Below are positions 47,061 through 58,640 of a stretch of DNA of 64,000 nucleotides, piece by piece. Each line of letters begins with the position of its first letter. Position 1 is the stretch's first letter. Source of the DNA: Zygnema cylindricum. Its lineage: Eukaryota; Streptophyta; Zygnematophyceae; Zygnematales; Zygnemataceae. The position numbers and the translations under genes are program-made. Location of the stretch: NCBI GenBank assembly GCA_037447655.1, contig JBBHKE010000806.1, positions 158,957 through 222,956 on the forward strand, written 5' to 3'. Below the pieces are notes generated by a model. The model ran no database searches and was not told the origin of the DNA. It saw only the letters and a list, made by a program, of their open reading frames with translations.

Positions 47061-47088
<28 letters not shown>

Positions 47089-50000
47089 TTGTATATATCC
47101 TTCTCTGACTTCTCCTTTTTTCCTTGTGACCGTTTTAAATACCTTAGTCCCTCCAATCTCCTCGACTGCCACAGAATCAGCATATCCCAACTCATCAGGA
47201 GCAGGTTGTTGAAGTTTGACCTACAAAAGAAATAAACAGAAATACAAATCACCTTACGAAAAACTCTGAAATCATAAACAACGCCCTAACCTCAAACAGT
47301 TATATTATATACTTATCCAGATCTAAGCGGTTTTTATTCTTGTTTTTCACTATATAAAAAGGAAAAGCTCAAAAAATAACCAGGAACAAACATAGTAAGT
47401 AGGGTCGTGGATAAGTAGACGCGTCCAGATAATATGTAATAACTGACAAACAAATGGCGACTGGTACTAAAGGTAGTTGACCATCATTCGCTTATCTGCA
47501 ATATTCTGGCAGATAAGATATGCTTAATCGTAAAAATATCTATACACTACAGACAAAACTGTACTATTGGTGCACAGGCATTTGCTGACATGGACAAATT
47601 TTCGTCCACATTCCAGCGGCAAAAGCTACTGGCGGATTTTCCCGAAATGTTCCTAATCGTCTTCGGAAGATATCATGTATAATATCCAAAATACCTGATA
47701 TATTGAGAGATACATCGACTAGTAGGGGAAAAACCAATTGTGGGTATCAGTCTAAGGCCTCCAATAAACGACACAACTTGTAAGAAACAACAATAATGTT
47801 ATTGTGGTTTTTTCCTAAGGGTTATTTTTTAGGAATTTTTTTAGATACGCATAATAAATCAGTTGAAAAATGTTAGACCTTCATTCCAAAAGACAGCTTA
47901 CCAGAGAAACTGCTCCAGTTGTCCGACAAACTCTCCGCAATTCAAATTTCGATGATACTTTTAGGACCATCAGGCTGTAACAAAATAATTAAAACCCATT
48001 TCATACGCGTTAAATTACCAAGAAGTGTCTTAAAACAACACAGTGATTGGCATAATAATAATAATGATGATATTATGCCTTTTGATCAAATCTGTCAGGC
48101 AAGCTCCAATTTGTATAAGAACTGCCAAAAAAAACATCAGGAGCCTAATTTTCACTTTAAAAAGCATACAAAAACATACAATGTACTTGGCAATACTTCT
48201 CGCAAACACTGTCAGAATAAAAGTTACACATCATATGAAGCATCAGATTCACACCCACGTTAACAGTTAGTTCACATTCATTATCAAATTCAGACGTTTA
48301 CTCATTCCACATTCATAATCATGCACAATTAAATTTACAATGACATTCACATTTTTTATCTGTACTTGCTGTTACAATTATATCCATATCCACATTTCAC
48401 ATTAAAACTTATCTCCGACTTGGTTTTGTCAACAAAAGGGTTTATGTACAAGAGAGCTTAATTACTTGTATCGCTCGCAAAAATGAAGAGCCATTTCTCC
48501 AACATTTTGTCCACTGACAACAACAGTCGCACCGGAATCTGCGACAGCTTTGATGAGCTCCTCCACTCGATTCTCCTCTGTCCGAGCATATCCCTCAAGC
48601 TGTTAAAACAACCAAAACAAACAATACATATATGGCAAATCAGAAATAATTTTCCATTGCCGTTGACTCTAGCGAAAGGTGATGAAATTCTGAATCTTCA
48701 ACATTTTTGCACAAAAAGGCATGGATGAACATCTGTGCTTGTTAGGTATCCTTCCTTTGATTCAGAAACTACCATTTTTTTTTAACACTGAATGCTGGCA
48801 ACCTTTGTTTGCATATCAGTAATATACTTTAACTTGATTCATAGTAAGCAAAGAAGAGACTACAAAAAGTTGTCAATGAATATTTCGCTAGGCTAACTTG
48901 AAATACTACTTGCTTAATGAAGTACAACAAGGAGTATTTCGTGGTACTCGATACGTAAGATGGCTAATAACTTGACAACTTGTTAGAAATATTAGTAACT
49001 TAAAGTAAAAGGTTAATGAGGTAGTAAGTTGACAGCCAGCAAGTCTAATTGGAAAAATTACTTAATAAGGTTGCTCACAAGTGAGTACATTCTCCAACGA
49101 AAGTATAAGAGCACTACTCTTTCAATTGCTTTGTGTATGCACACCTACTACTATACACAATATCACAGAATTGGCTAATTCCAGAATATTGTGAAGCACA
49201 CCTTGAACAAGATAAAGAAGGCACAAGTAAGAAAATTCACAATATCACCCAAATATTAACCTTTAGAAGTGTTGGTAAATTAACCAACAGACACAACACA
49301 CCAAGTTAAACATTAAGAAAAAAAAGTGGAAAATGAACACAAGATTAGCTAAATCTTAATGAATACTGGAGAATATACGTAACCGAGCTTTGAACAGCAA
49401 TCCTTTGGCCTCAAATGTAGATGATCAAAGTCACTATTTCTCGTATAAGATCGTTCAACAGCTTCTGTGTATGAAATACATCTTACATGTCCTTCACAAG
49501 TATGCAAGCTGTACAGGATTTGCAATAAACCCTCGGAGACAAACTGGGCCTCCAGCCTTCGTTTTCTAGAAACTTATAGGTTCTTCATGGTTTCGTTATT
49601 TATTCAGTTCTGATTGAACAACAACTCGTAACCGTTTACTAACAAGCAGACGATTAGGCTACAGTGCTGATTTCCATGTGTTAATGCATAAATCTACTTT
49701 TGTAACAAATTCCTGCTGTGGATGATTAAAAAAACCTTTAACCACAATGATAAAATCGAACGCCAATGCTCTTGGTTTTTATTGATATGTTCCAATCAGC
49801 AAACTACCAACAGAATAAAAACAACACCATAGAAGGCAAACTCATTTGAAGACGGAAAAGGCACTTGGCATTTGGGAAAAGGACGTCTCCAACAAGAACT
49901 GCTTTTGTCAACCAAATTGAGTAAAAATGACTTAAAAATATTGATTCTAAAACTTACCTGAGCTGCATTCTCGATAAGAACCGTTCCCTTTGTTTCTGTA

Positions 50001-53000
50001 GCAGCAGTATCTACCCCTCCTCCGAACACGGCTATCTGTATAAAACAGCCCCCAAATAAAAAGCATTTAGGATAAGCTATAATTACTCTCAAAAAACAAA
50101 TAAAACAAAAACAAAATAAGTTAGCTTCAACAGAAAGTCAGCCTAAAAAGATGAGTGTTGTTTTTGGATACCGCAGCCCCCAAGACTTTTAAAAAAGACT
50201 AGCCAAAGGTTCATTACAACTGTCATTATAAAAAACGAAATCCACTAGCTTAGGGAGAATGGAAAAAGAGTGAGTCAGCACTTAAACATCATAGAAAAAC
50301 AAAATCTGAGCCTGAATTCTGAACAGATCCTCTGGACATGATTCTAATGATGTTATGAATTACAGAGGAAAAACATTGACTGAAGCAGAATACAGATGAC
50401 CAGAAAAATGAAAGAGGACTTTAATTATTCAGTCACATTTTAATTATGAAATTAGTAGTCAACATGGACTACACCTACTATGCCTTCATACAGTTTGAAT
50501 CAAAGGAGACACTCATATTGGACACATGTAACTGTAAAAACTTTGATCCATTTAAAAGTGTACAGAGAAAATCTGACATGTAGATCGAATGAGGGGGGAC
50601 TCTGTAGGTACCGAAGTACCAATCATCGAAAAAAAAAATAGTCCAACTTTGAGCTGATTATGGCTTTACGTACCTTTGCTTTCAACGCCTTCTTTATTGT
50701 TCCCATAGTATCAATTTTTAGGACTAATCCACGGACAACAGAACAGTCATGAATGCCAGCTCCTAATATCTTGACAGTTCGTACATTGTCGACATTAAAA
50801 TTGGCAGGATTTTTTGGGCAGACCTGTATGCAAGCCTGCATGATAATACATAACAAGGGAGTAAAAATAGATTTAAATGTCATTTAACATGAAGAGATAA
50901 TAAAACATAAGGCAACAACCATTTTGCTGTTGCAACACATACTACAAAACTGCATCAAAAAAACCCCTAAATATTTTTCTCCAAAACAGCAAGATTGCGA
51001 AAAAAAAAACCTGAAACTAAGAAATTTAACAACTAGTGTGAGGATGTTTATAACCATGCAATTCGCCTACTCTCCAACAAAAGTTCACCTTCCATAACAG
51101 GGTAATTATATGTGCTGGCAAGTAACACCAGTAACAACGGATGTATAATAAACCTATAAGCTTCAACAAATGGCCTATGCGAAAACCTTTAAAAAAAAAC
51201 GAAACGAGTGGGTATTGACACTGAAAGGGTCTGGAATCCTTGCTAACACGACAGAACTAAAATGGACAGGGTAAAAGAAGGCACAGGAACTCGAGAGAAT
51301 GGGCTTACATCAGCAATAAGTGGGCACAGAATGGATTCAAGGCCGTATTGTTTGCTGGCGACAGTGGACGACATCCTTCTCACCACCTCTAGCTTGTTCC
51401 GAACGTCCATTTTCCCGGTTCCCACTTCCACCAATTCCTCCAGAAAAGAGAGAACCTGTCCGGTTCGCAGTACATGCCAAGCAATAACAATATGCATTTT
51501 ACATTCTGTATTCAGCTTGAAAAGCCTCGAAAACTTGTTTACAGGTCTGTCAATCAGGCACGTGATGGACCAGAAATTTCCATATACCAAGGAAGTAGCG
51601 GTGAATAGAGAGAAAATTAATTCATTTCCTGGTAACCATGGTGATCCTCAGATAATTGACCCCCCCCCCAAAAAAAAAAAAAAACCCTATAAATTTGTTC
51701 ATCGGAATTGTCAATGCCTGTAATACACGAAACAACAAGGAAACAACAAGGACTGGACATAAAACATGAATTCTTAGAATCAGCCACATGACAACAAAAC
51801 TCTTTCGATACTCCAAAGACTACACTGTCCACCGCTATTAGTGTTAATGACATTGATTCGGTCGCGGCTTTTTTTGGGCGAAAATCATAAAAGTGTTAAC
51901 AACACTGTTTACTCCACCTCTCCCTAGACTAAACTGGTATAAATAATTTACCACAAACACCATAAAAAAAACACATAAAAGCAAAGGCCAAACAGTAACA
52001 ATTTTGACAACTGATCAATAAGATTAACCAAAATTCCTTAAGACTGGGCAAAAAAATGACCAGGCGTGAGTGTCCTCCAACAAGTCACCTAAAAGTGTAC
52101 TGTTACAAAATCGAATGTCCAAAGATTCAAAAAATATATAATTGCAAAACTTACGAAAACAAGAGTTTAGAGCTTGGACAATTAAAAACTCTCTCATAAC
52201 AATGCAAGAATCACCTAGCAGCAGAATTAAATTATATCTAGATATATTAAACTATATCGACATTAAGAATAAGAGCTCTGTGCTCCCCTTCCATGCCTTG
52301 AAAGCTTTCCTGAAATAGACTTTGCCAGATGAAAAGAGAAAAATAGTACCTATAATTTCTTTGAAAAAATGAAATTAATGAGCTGTCCTTCAAATTTGGC
52401 CAATTGCGATTCAGAGTTCATGGACAAAGATATACTTTAAAGGCATGTATGTGACAACCAGAAAACTAACAGTGCATTAATAGAATGAAATTTCTGAAGA
52501 GTCTGAGAAAAAAATGGTGTCCTTTTTCTTGACAGCACTCCACAGCTGAGTGGCAATGAGTAACAAATCAGTCACGAATTTTAGACGTTAAAATAATGGG
52601 TGTACCATTTTTACCATTGTAAAATGCAGTGACACAACAGATGTGTGGTGTAACTTGTTCTTTGCCGGGTTATGCATCACAATCGCAATGTCAATAAAGA
52701 ATGTATACATTCAACTACACACAACTTTTCAAATCTTTTGTATAAAAGGATGACAACCACTTGACCTATGTGATCTAAAAAATATTGCTTGATAAAACAC
52801 GTCCCATCCAAGCATAAGGAAATTTATAAACCTTGGGAACAATGGAAATGCAATTTGACAATAATAAGGGACCTGTTCATTCAATAATGAGATCGAAAAC
52901 TCCTCAATTTCTTCAAGTACGGAATGAGAGAAAAAATCCAGCTTCATATGTAACCAGGTAATTCATTTCTATTCACGAGCAAGTTATTTTCCAAAAAAGT

Positions 53001-54147
53001 GACTAACTTTCAGTGGTAAAAAGAAAACAGGAGGTTAATTCATGCAGTACAACAGTTAACCATGTTTGTAGTTTTCCCTTTCTAATTTTATCACACAAAA
53101 AGTACATTTAATTCCTTAAAGAAAAATTCCTCACAAATTCTTGTCATACCTTGTTGGCGGCTTTGGTATATCCAACAATAATTTCACTAGGATGAAGTCC
53201 GCTCTTGATGAGCTCCTCCGCCCCCTGCAAGAGCTCTCCGGCCAAACTGATTACAAGATTGGCTCCATCTCCAATCTCCTCCTGCTGTGCTTTTGCAGCC
53301 AATACCAGCAGCTTTGCAGCTGGATGCTGTACTTCCAGTTCACTAACAATAGTTGCCGTGTCACTAGTGACAAATAGCTTCTCAAGATGATTGATGATCA
53401 TCTTATTCATGCCTGAGTTGAGGAAACAACATGAATTCTTTGTCATTAAAAGCAATTCAAAAAAAAAAAACAAGTGGATCAGTTTCTAAAAATTGATTGT
53501 TGACCATCTTACTCGTGCCTGAGATTATCCAAACAGTATGTAGTCTTTGTCATTGAGAAAAAAAAAAAATCGATGGATGATCTGATTCATCCTGGGTTAC
53601 TGAAGTCTTTGTCTTTGAACTTAAATGTTACGAAAACAAGCAGATACCGTAAGTAACCTGCATAACCAGCCCTGAGCTAAACTTTGAACCTTGTCATCAA
53701 TTCCTGAACCAGCCGAATGCAAAAAAAAGAAAATGCTAAATGTGGCAAGTGAAAGATGTGGCAAATGATTTATAAGTTGTTATATACCTGGAATGAATGT
53801 TATATATTGTTCAGCATATGTCCAACATGTATTACGCCCATGCAAAATTTTGTCCTTAACACCATTTGTAATTCTGTTCCCAGGCTTAGAGACAAAACAG
53901 ATCAGGTTTCTCATGATAGCCGCGGGCATGACGTTTTACTATGCGTACTTTTAGCATGTGTGCTTCACCGAATCAAAAAATAAATCTCACCATTAGGTCC
54001 AAGAGACGTCCTTGTTATCTGTGACAACTGTTTACATGCATCGATATTCTTCAAAACAGCTTCTTCAAGCCCGGACAGATGCTTGTGCCCTTCCTTTAGC
54101 ATATTTTGCAAAGAGAAAGATGGCAAGCGCCAGGCATCGGTCCCCAT
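43928..54147 (-). CDS. CCT8: T-complex protein 1 subunit theta (CCT8)
   Basis: Subunit of the cytosolic TRiC/CCT chaperonin, which folds actin, tubulin and other proteins with ATP. Thirteen exons read 3' to 5' on the plus strand: 54147-53991, 53412-53150, 51455-51309, 50835-50674, 50035-49958, 48599-48466, 47974-47902, 47220-47143, 46588-46466, 45695-45601, 45384-45175, 44713-44656, 43999-43928. All are GT-AG and in phase, giving 549 aa, the same as Arabidopsis. Motifs: MLKEGHKHLSGLEEAV, TSLGPNGMNKM (nucleotide loop), EEIGDGAN (residues 97-103), ACIQVCPKNPANFNVDNVR, GGGVDTAATETKGTVLI, VVVSGQNVGEMALHFCER, RGSTDSILDDVERAIDDGVN, GAGATEIELA and LRVDQIIMAK. I chose ATG 54147; the frame extends upstream only to a TTG after a possible acceptor. 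Introns are long (up to about 1.7 kb) and AT-rich. The 3' half is duplicated downstream. Confidence 0.96.
47025..47084. repeat. (TA)n microsatellite at the CCT8 duplication junction
   Basis: About 30 TA units in CCT8 intron 8. The corresponding tract of block A (41659-41688) is shorter and interrupted, and homology between the blocks ends in this tract. Confidence 0.95.
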
Positions 54148-54156
54148 GGTTCTCAA

Positions 54157-54570
54157 AGTCCTTAACCTCTGTGAAGCCTGATGACTATTTATGCGACTTT
54201 AAAAACAAAAAAACAAAAAAAATGTATGTATAGATGATATATTTATACGAGGGCAATGTGAGAACCCGTGAAATGTAATCTGAATTAAGAAAAAGAGAAA
54301 AGCACTTGGTTTCCAGAGAGGGTTCCGCTGGAGATAGCCTGAACCCTGAAAGGAGAGGCTCGAACTGGAAATCGAAGTTTCCAAAGGAAGAAAGTTCCTC
54401 GATATGGTACAGTACTGTACAGTACATAACAGTACGGTACTGTACCATGTCTCGGAAATATTTCTAGTACCATGCCGCATATCGGACCAGTGTATCGTGG
54501 AGCATTCGATATGTAGCACCTCGATTATTAGAGCTCAAAAACTCGAAATGAATACTGTGGCACTCTACAG
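54157..54570. other. Upstream region of CCT8
   Basis: Presumed promoter and 5' leader. On the CCT8 sense strand a TTCACAG acceptor-like site lies at about 54170, so a 5' UTR intron is possible. A run of GTACAGTACTGTAC-type palindromes lies at 54404-54450. No other gene is seen. Confidence 0.45.
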
Positions 54571-54572
54571 TA

Positions 54573-55130
54573 CACCGCCAATCGCTATTAGCGTACAGAG
54601 CGTATAGGAATAATTACAGTGATTTACGCTAATTAGTAATTTGAAAATTTTCAAAAAAAACATACATTCTAATTGTTTACTAATGCTAATTTGGGTCTTT
54701 GAAAAAATATATATGTCGGTCGCAAACATGCTTACACTAATATAGATACTTATACAGAATCTGACAAATCGTACACAAATCGTACGTTCACACAGTCGAA
54801 ACGTGGTTGTTGGACGAATATGTGCGAACGTGATATTTGACAGCCCGATTTCATCCCCTTTTAAGAGCGCATATTCTCATCCGTCCGCGGCTACTAAAAC
54901 TCATTAATTATACTTTTCACTTAAAAAGGTACGATTGTGTACGGTCTGACACTGACCGTACACTACACTATTTAAAATTCAACGTACTTTCGTTTTGTAC
55001 GGTACATGGAAAAAAACCCCAAATGGCGTAAAGAAAAAAACAGAATAAGTTATGATATTTGAGAATTTGAAATAAAAAAAGCGGGACAGAATTAGTATAC
55101 ATTACTCCAATACTGTAGCGATTGGCGGTG
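54573..55130. mobile_element. 558-bp MITE with TA target duplication (family B, full copy)
   Basis: TA then CACCGCCAATCGCTATTAGCG; right end GTAGCGATTGGCGGTG then TA. The interior is collinear with the copy at 18599 (CATACATTCTAATTGTTTA, GTCGGTCGCAAACATGCTT, CATCCGTCCGCGGCTACTAA). It sits against a TACTG microsatellite. Confidence 0.85.
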
Positions 55131-55207
55131 TACTGTACTGTACTGTACTGTACTGTACTGTACTGTACTGTACTGTACTGTACTGTACTGTACTGTACTA
55201 TACTATA
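55131..55207. repeat. (TACTG)n pentanucleotide microsatellite
   Basis: About 14 pentamer units that begin at the TA target base of the MITE at 54573. This suggests the repeat grew from, or was the target of, that insertion. Confidence 0.95.
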
Positions 55208-55521
55208 TAGTGTTGTAGCACACGAGAGGCAGATCGAGCTCCAGTCCATAACTTCCAATCTTCCTTACTGTGGCTAGGGTATCGAGGTAGCAGCGTTTCG
55301 ATTTACTAATATTATATCGTAAAATCGTAGGTTCTTCAGCTGTCAATTTTATCACTTGAGATGTTGTGATTTTGTATCGCAAACTTTACAGGGATTGAGT
55401 GGCTCGATACGAAACATGTGCAGTACGGTAACATTGCACAGTGTGCTGATAGCCAAACAAGGTGCATCGGTATCGTATCGTAAAGCCAACAAAAGAAACG
55501 TTGAATATTAATACAGTAGAG
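55208..55521. other. Spacer, no gene seen
   Basis: Contains several TATCG/CGATA words like the hAT elements of this window, but no paired ends. No coding sequence is recognised. Confidence 0.45.
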
Positions 55522-56081
55522 TAGAGGTCGCAAACGGTCAACCGAAACCGTGACCGATCATTAACCGACCGCCCGCGCCGGATCCGGAACGGATTCGGTT
55601 GCCAAATATTGGGGGCGGGCGGTTGCGGTCGGTTGATTCACCAGAAAAAAAAATGGTCGGTTACGGTCGGTTAACCAAAAAACAAAAAAAAATGAAAATT
55701 TTGTATTGTCCATATAATCTAACATTATTGTACTTTGTACTCTTTGGTATCGTGGAAGTATGTGACATCATGATTAGCGTCGCAAATCTGACACGGTATT
55801 AACTCTATTCATTTCGCAAATCTTAGGGAACGCGACAAATCGTAATTATTGGCTTATTCATACGTCGTACATTAATTAATTTTGTATTTTTCCGGTTACG
55901 GGCGGGCACGGTTAGTCGCAAGAAATCGAGTTTCGGTCAAATTTTATTTTCGTAAAGCCGGTCGGTTAACGGTTAACGATTTTGGAGCGTGACATAACCT
56001 GGTCGGGCGTGGGTTACACAAATTTTGAAAAAAAAAACGGTCGGTTTCGGTTATGTCAAATTTTGAATTTTGCGACCTCTG
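55522..56081. mobile_element. Non-autonomous hAT element, 560 bp, GGTCGGTT-rich
   Basis: Left TAGAGGTCGCAAA and right TTTGCGACCTCTG are inverted repeats differing at the outermost base. The octamer CAGTAGAG is exactly repeated outside (55514-55521 and 56082-56089). Subterminal regions repeat GGTCGGTTAACC/CGGTCGGTTNCGGTT words. No transposase is present. This is a third hAT type, with ends distinct from those at 24.7 and 28.0 kb. Confidence 0.88.
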
Positions 56082-56091
56082 CAGTAGAGTA

Positions 56092-56290
56092 CACCTTGAA
56101 TCGTTATTAGCGTATAGAAATTATTAGTGTAAAGAAAAAAATATCGTCATTCATTATAATTTAGTGCCAGGAGACGTGCCAGATTATGGTCCACGTCCTT
56201 AAATAGTGTAGTTTATTATATTTAAGGTATCAATGTCAAAATTTTGGGGTGCCGATATAGCGTACATAAGGCAAATAACGATTCACGGTG
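56092..56290. mobile_element. 199-bp MITE with TA target duplication (family A-like)
   Basis: TA then CACCTTGAATCGTTATTAGCG; right end AATAACGATTCACGGTG then TA. It abuts the target duplication of the preceding hAT element, two bases away. Non-coding. Confidence 0.7.
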
Positions 56291-56292
56291 TA

Positions 56293-58303
56293 CTATACAG
56301 TACAGTATGGTTCTGTGCAGTACTGCTAGGCGTTTCTACGTCTTTCAAATTTAAATACGAGATGGCGCTACAATAATCCGGCTCGTATCTTTTACAAATG
56401 GTAATAAACGAGCAGTCCGTCACGTCTCACGACTTTCGACATCGTGTTCCCATGTGGTAGGCGGCGCTGTAGGTCCCTCAATACGCGTGCGGTAGCAGAG
56501 GCCAGCTCTCTTGAAAACCGTACCTTGTCGGTCAGAAGTGTACGGTTAGTCAGCCGACAAGCATGTATTGCATGCCCTTGTTTTTGCAAGCTTCTAGCCG
56601 TTCTCATGTCAAAGTCTTCGGCACTTTTGGGGTCAACTACACGACTGTACTATAGTGGACTCGTGGGAGACTGGAAAACAGCGCAGCATCGTTAAATGAA
56701 ACCGTTCAAATTCCTCCCTGCCCGGATTCTGTCGCCAAATAGATTGCGGCCGCCAACAAGGCGAGCGCATAGATCCGCATTTTGTGAAGACTGTACTTTA
56801 TCGTCAGATTGTCGGTGGCATTTCTGTACCTTTGTCTTTTAGGCAGGAAGAGCAGCGCTACATCTGCTGCCGAATGGGATTCCAGAGATCCCGTCGCGAT
56901 CGAGTGTGTAAGACTGTACGGTGAATGACGTACGGCACCAGGACCAGCCAAACCGGCTAACGGGTCTCTGTTTAGGAAACCAAACAGCTATTATTAACTT
57001 CAGATATGGCGTAGGCTTCGAGGATTGGCAGGCTCCCGTTTCAAGCATACGGTCCATACTATATGCAGCACCGAAGTAGCACGACTTCGTAAATGATTGG
57101 GATGTCAGGGTGGTCTCCATGTGAGATATTTCTGCAATTACGAGCATGACGTCATTTTAGACGCGTGAGCGTCACTTCCTTTTCACGCATTGAATACAAT
57201 CATATTTTTTAACAGAAGACGTCGTACTCCGACACCGTAGTACAGTATCGAAAATGCGAATTCAGAACATGACAAGAAAGTCATTATAGTTCACAAATTG
57301 ATTTCAATCTGCAAAATATGAAATGTTTTCAATGTTTTGATTGGGCATTAACTATTGCAATCATCTTATCCGTGCAATGGTTCAAATAATAGCTATTAAA
57401 AAATGTGCGGGTGTTTGTAATTCTTGTTATCCGTACTAAATGTGAATCGCAATTTCGTTTTTGTAGGGCGTTTTTGTCTTTTTCGTATTTGCTTGTAGTA
57501 ATGAACTGTTTGCGGGGTTAATTATAGAACGTTCGTCGTCGTTTACGCGGCTATAAAATCCTGGTCGTTAAGAGTGCGTTTATGCGATTGTGCTCGGTTA
57601 TATATGTTCTTGTGCTGGCTTAAGAACATGTATGGTATTGTTTACCGTCCGTACTTCGTAGGTGTATGCTTTGGTTATGATGTGACGGGATATCGCCGAT
57701 ACCAGTCGTCGAAGTGTACTGTATCGTGCTTTAAACAATTGGCAAATAAATTGATAAAAACAAAAAAAGTCGTGTACTGACAGTGTAACTCGTCTATGTG
57801 TAAATTGTTCTTTAAATGGTTGATATAATCGTATAAAAATTTACTCTTTATAGACAACCGAGGTCTTAGTTCTATTTTAGGCTATTTCTCTATGTATATG
57901 ATATAGACACTTTCTACATTGATTTCATGTTAAATATCAAAGTGTAGTGGGCTTGATTTTTCTTCTTTATCGTCATCTCTTAATGTTAAAAAATGTTACA
58001 AAATAGTAGATACCTTGTTTTATGGTTTTAATCATGCGTTTACTACCTATCGTGTATGACGTCTAACAATCGCTTACTAATGATATAGCAATGAGATTTA
58101 CAAGGGTATAAATTTGTGTTACAAATAAAGTTATTTGTAATGGCATTTTTCATATTTTTTCAAGTGATTATGTAGTAGAGGTTCCCATATATATATTATT
58201 TTGTGTTTACTAATTTTCTAAGCATTTTTTCAATAAATATGAAAATAATCCATGGATATAGTTTGTGTTTAATCAAGTTGATGGTATTGACAATATGTAA
58301 ATT
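56293..58303. other. Intergenic, no gene recognised
   Basis: 56.3-57.2 kb is less AT-rich and has minus-strand open frames up to 102 codons; I recognise none of them and see no splice-consistent gene. 57.2-58.3 kb is AT-rich and empty. Confidence 0.45.
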
Positions 58304-58433
58304 TGTAATATCATAGAAAAAACAAGCTCAATAATTATGTTTCCCACTGACTTACTAATTTATGGATATATTTAAGTTGCCACCAATTGACCATTGTTGA
58401 TACCGATGTTAACTCTAAGTAATAAAAAAAAAA

Positions 58434-58520
<87 letters not shown>

Positions 58521-58640
58521 ATATCATAGAAAAAACAAGCTCAAGAGTTTTGTTTCCCACTGTCTTACCAAGTTATGTATATATTTAAATTGCCACCAAT
58601 TGACCATTGTTGATAACGATGTTAACTCAAGTAATTCACA
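58304..58640. repeat. Tandem duplication flanking a TA microsatellite
   Basis: A segment starting GTAATATCATAGAAAAAACA and ending GATGTTAACTC occurs at about 58307-58427 and again at about 58518-58630. The copies are diverged by a few percent. Between them lies a (TA)n tract of about 80 bases (58438-58517). Confidence 0.85.

Noticed and set aside
51829-51910. CACTGTCCACCGCTATTAGTG in CCT8 intron 2 as a family B MITE
   Set aside because: Only one poorly matching end; no opposite end nearby. At best a relic.
53965-54156. CCT8 start at 54156 (MRTMGTD)
   Set aside because: That position is TTG. The first real ATG in frame is 54147, which gives the normal family length.
55207-55460. TAGTGTTGTAGC at 55206 as another hAT end
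   Set aside because: No inverted partner and no target duplication were found; eight shared bases are not enough.
56392-57147. Minus-strand open frames up to 102 codons in a less AT-rich region
   Set aside because: No recognisable family, no consistent splice structure, and three frames overlap each other.
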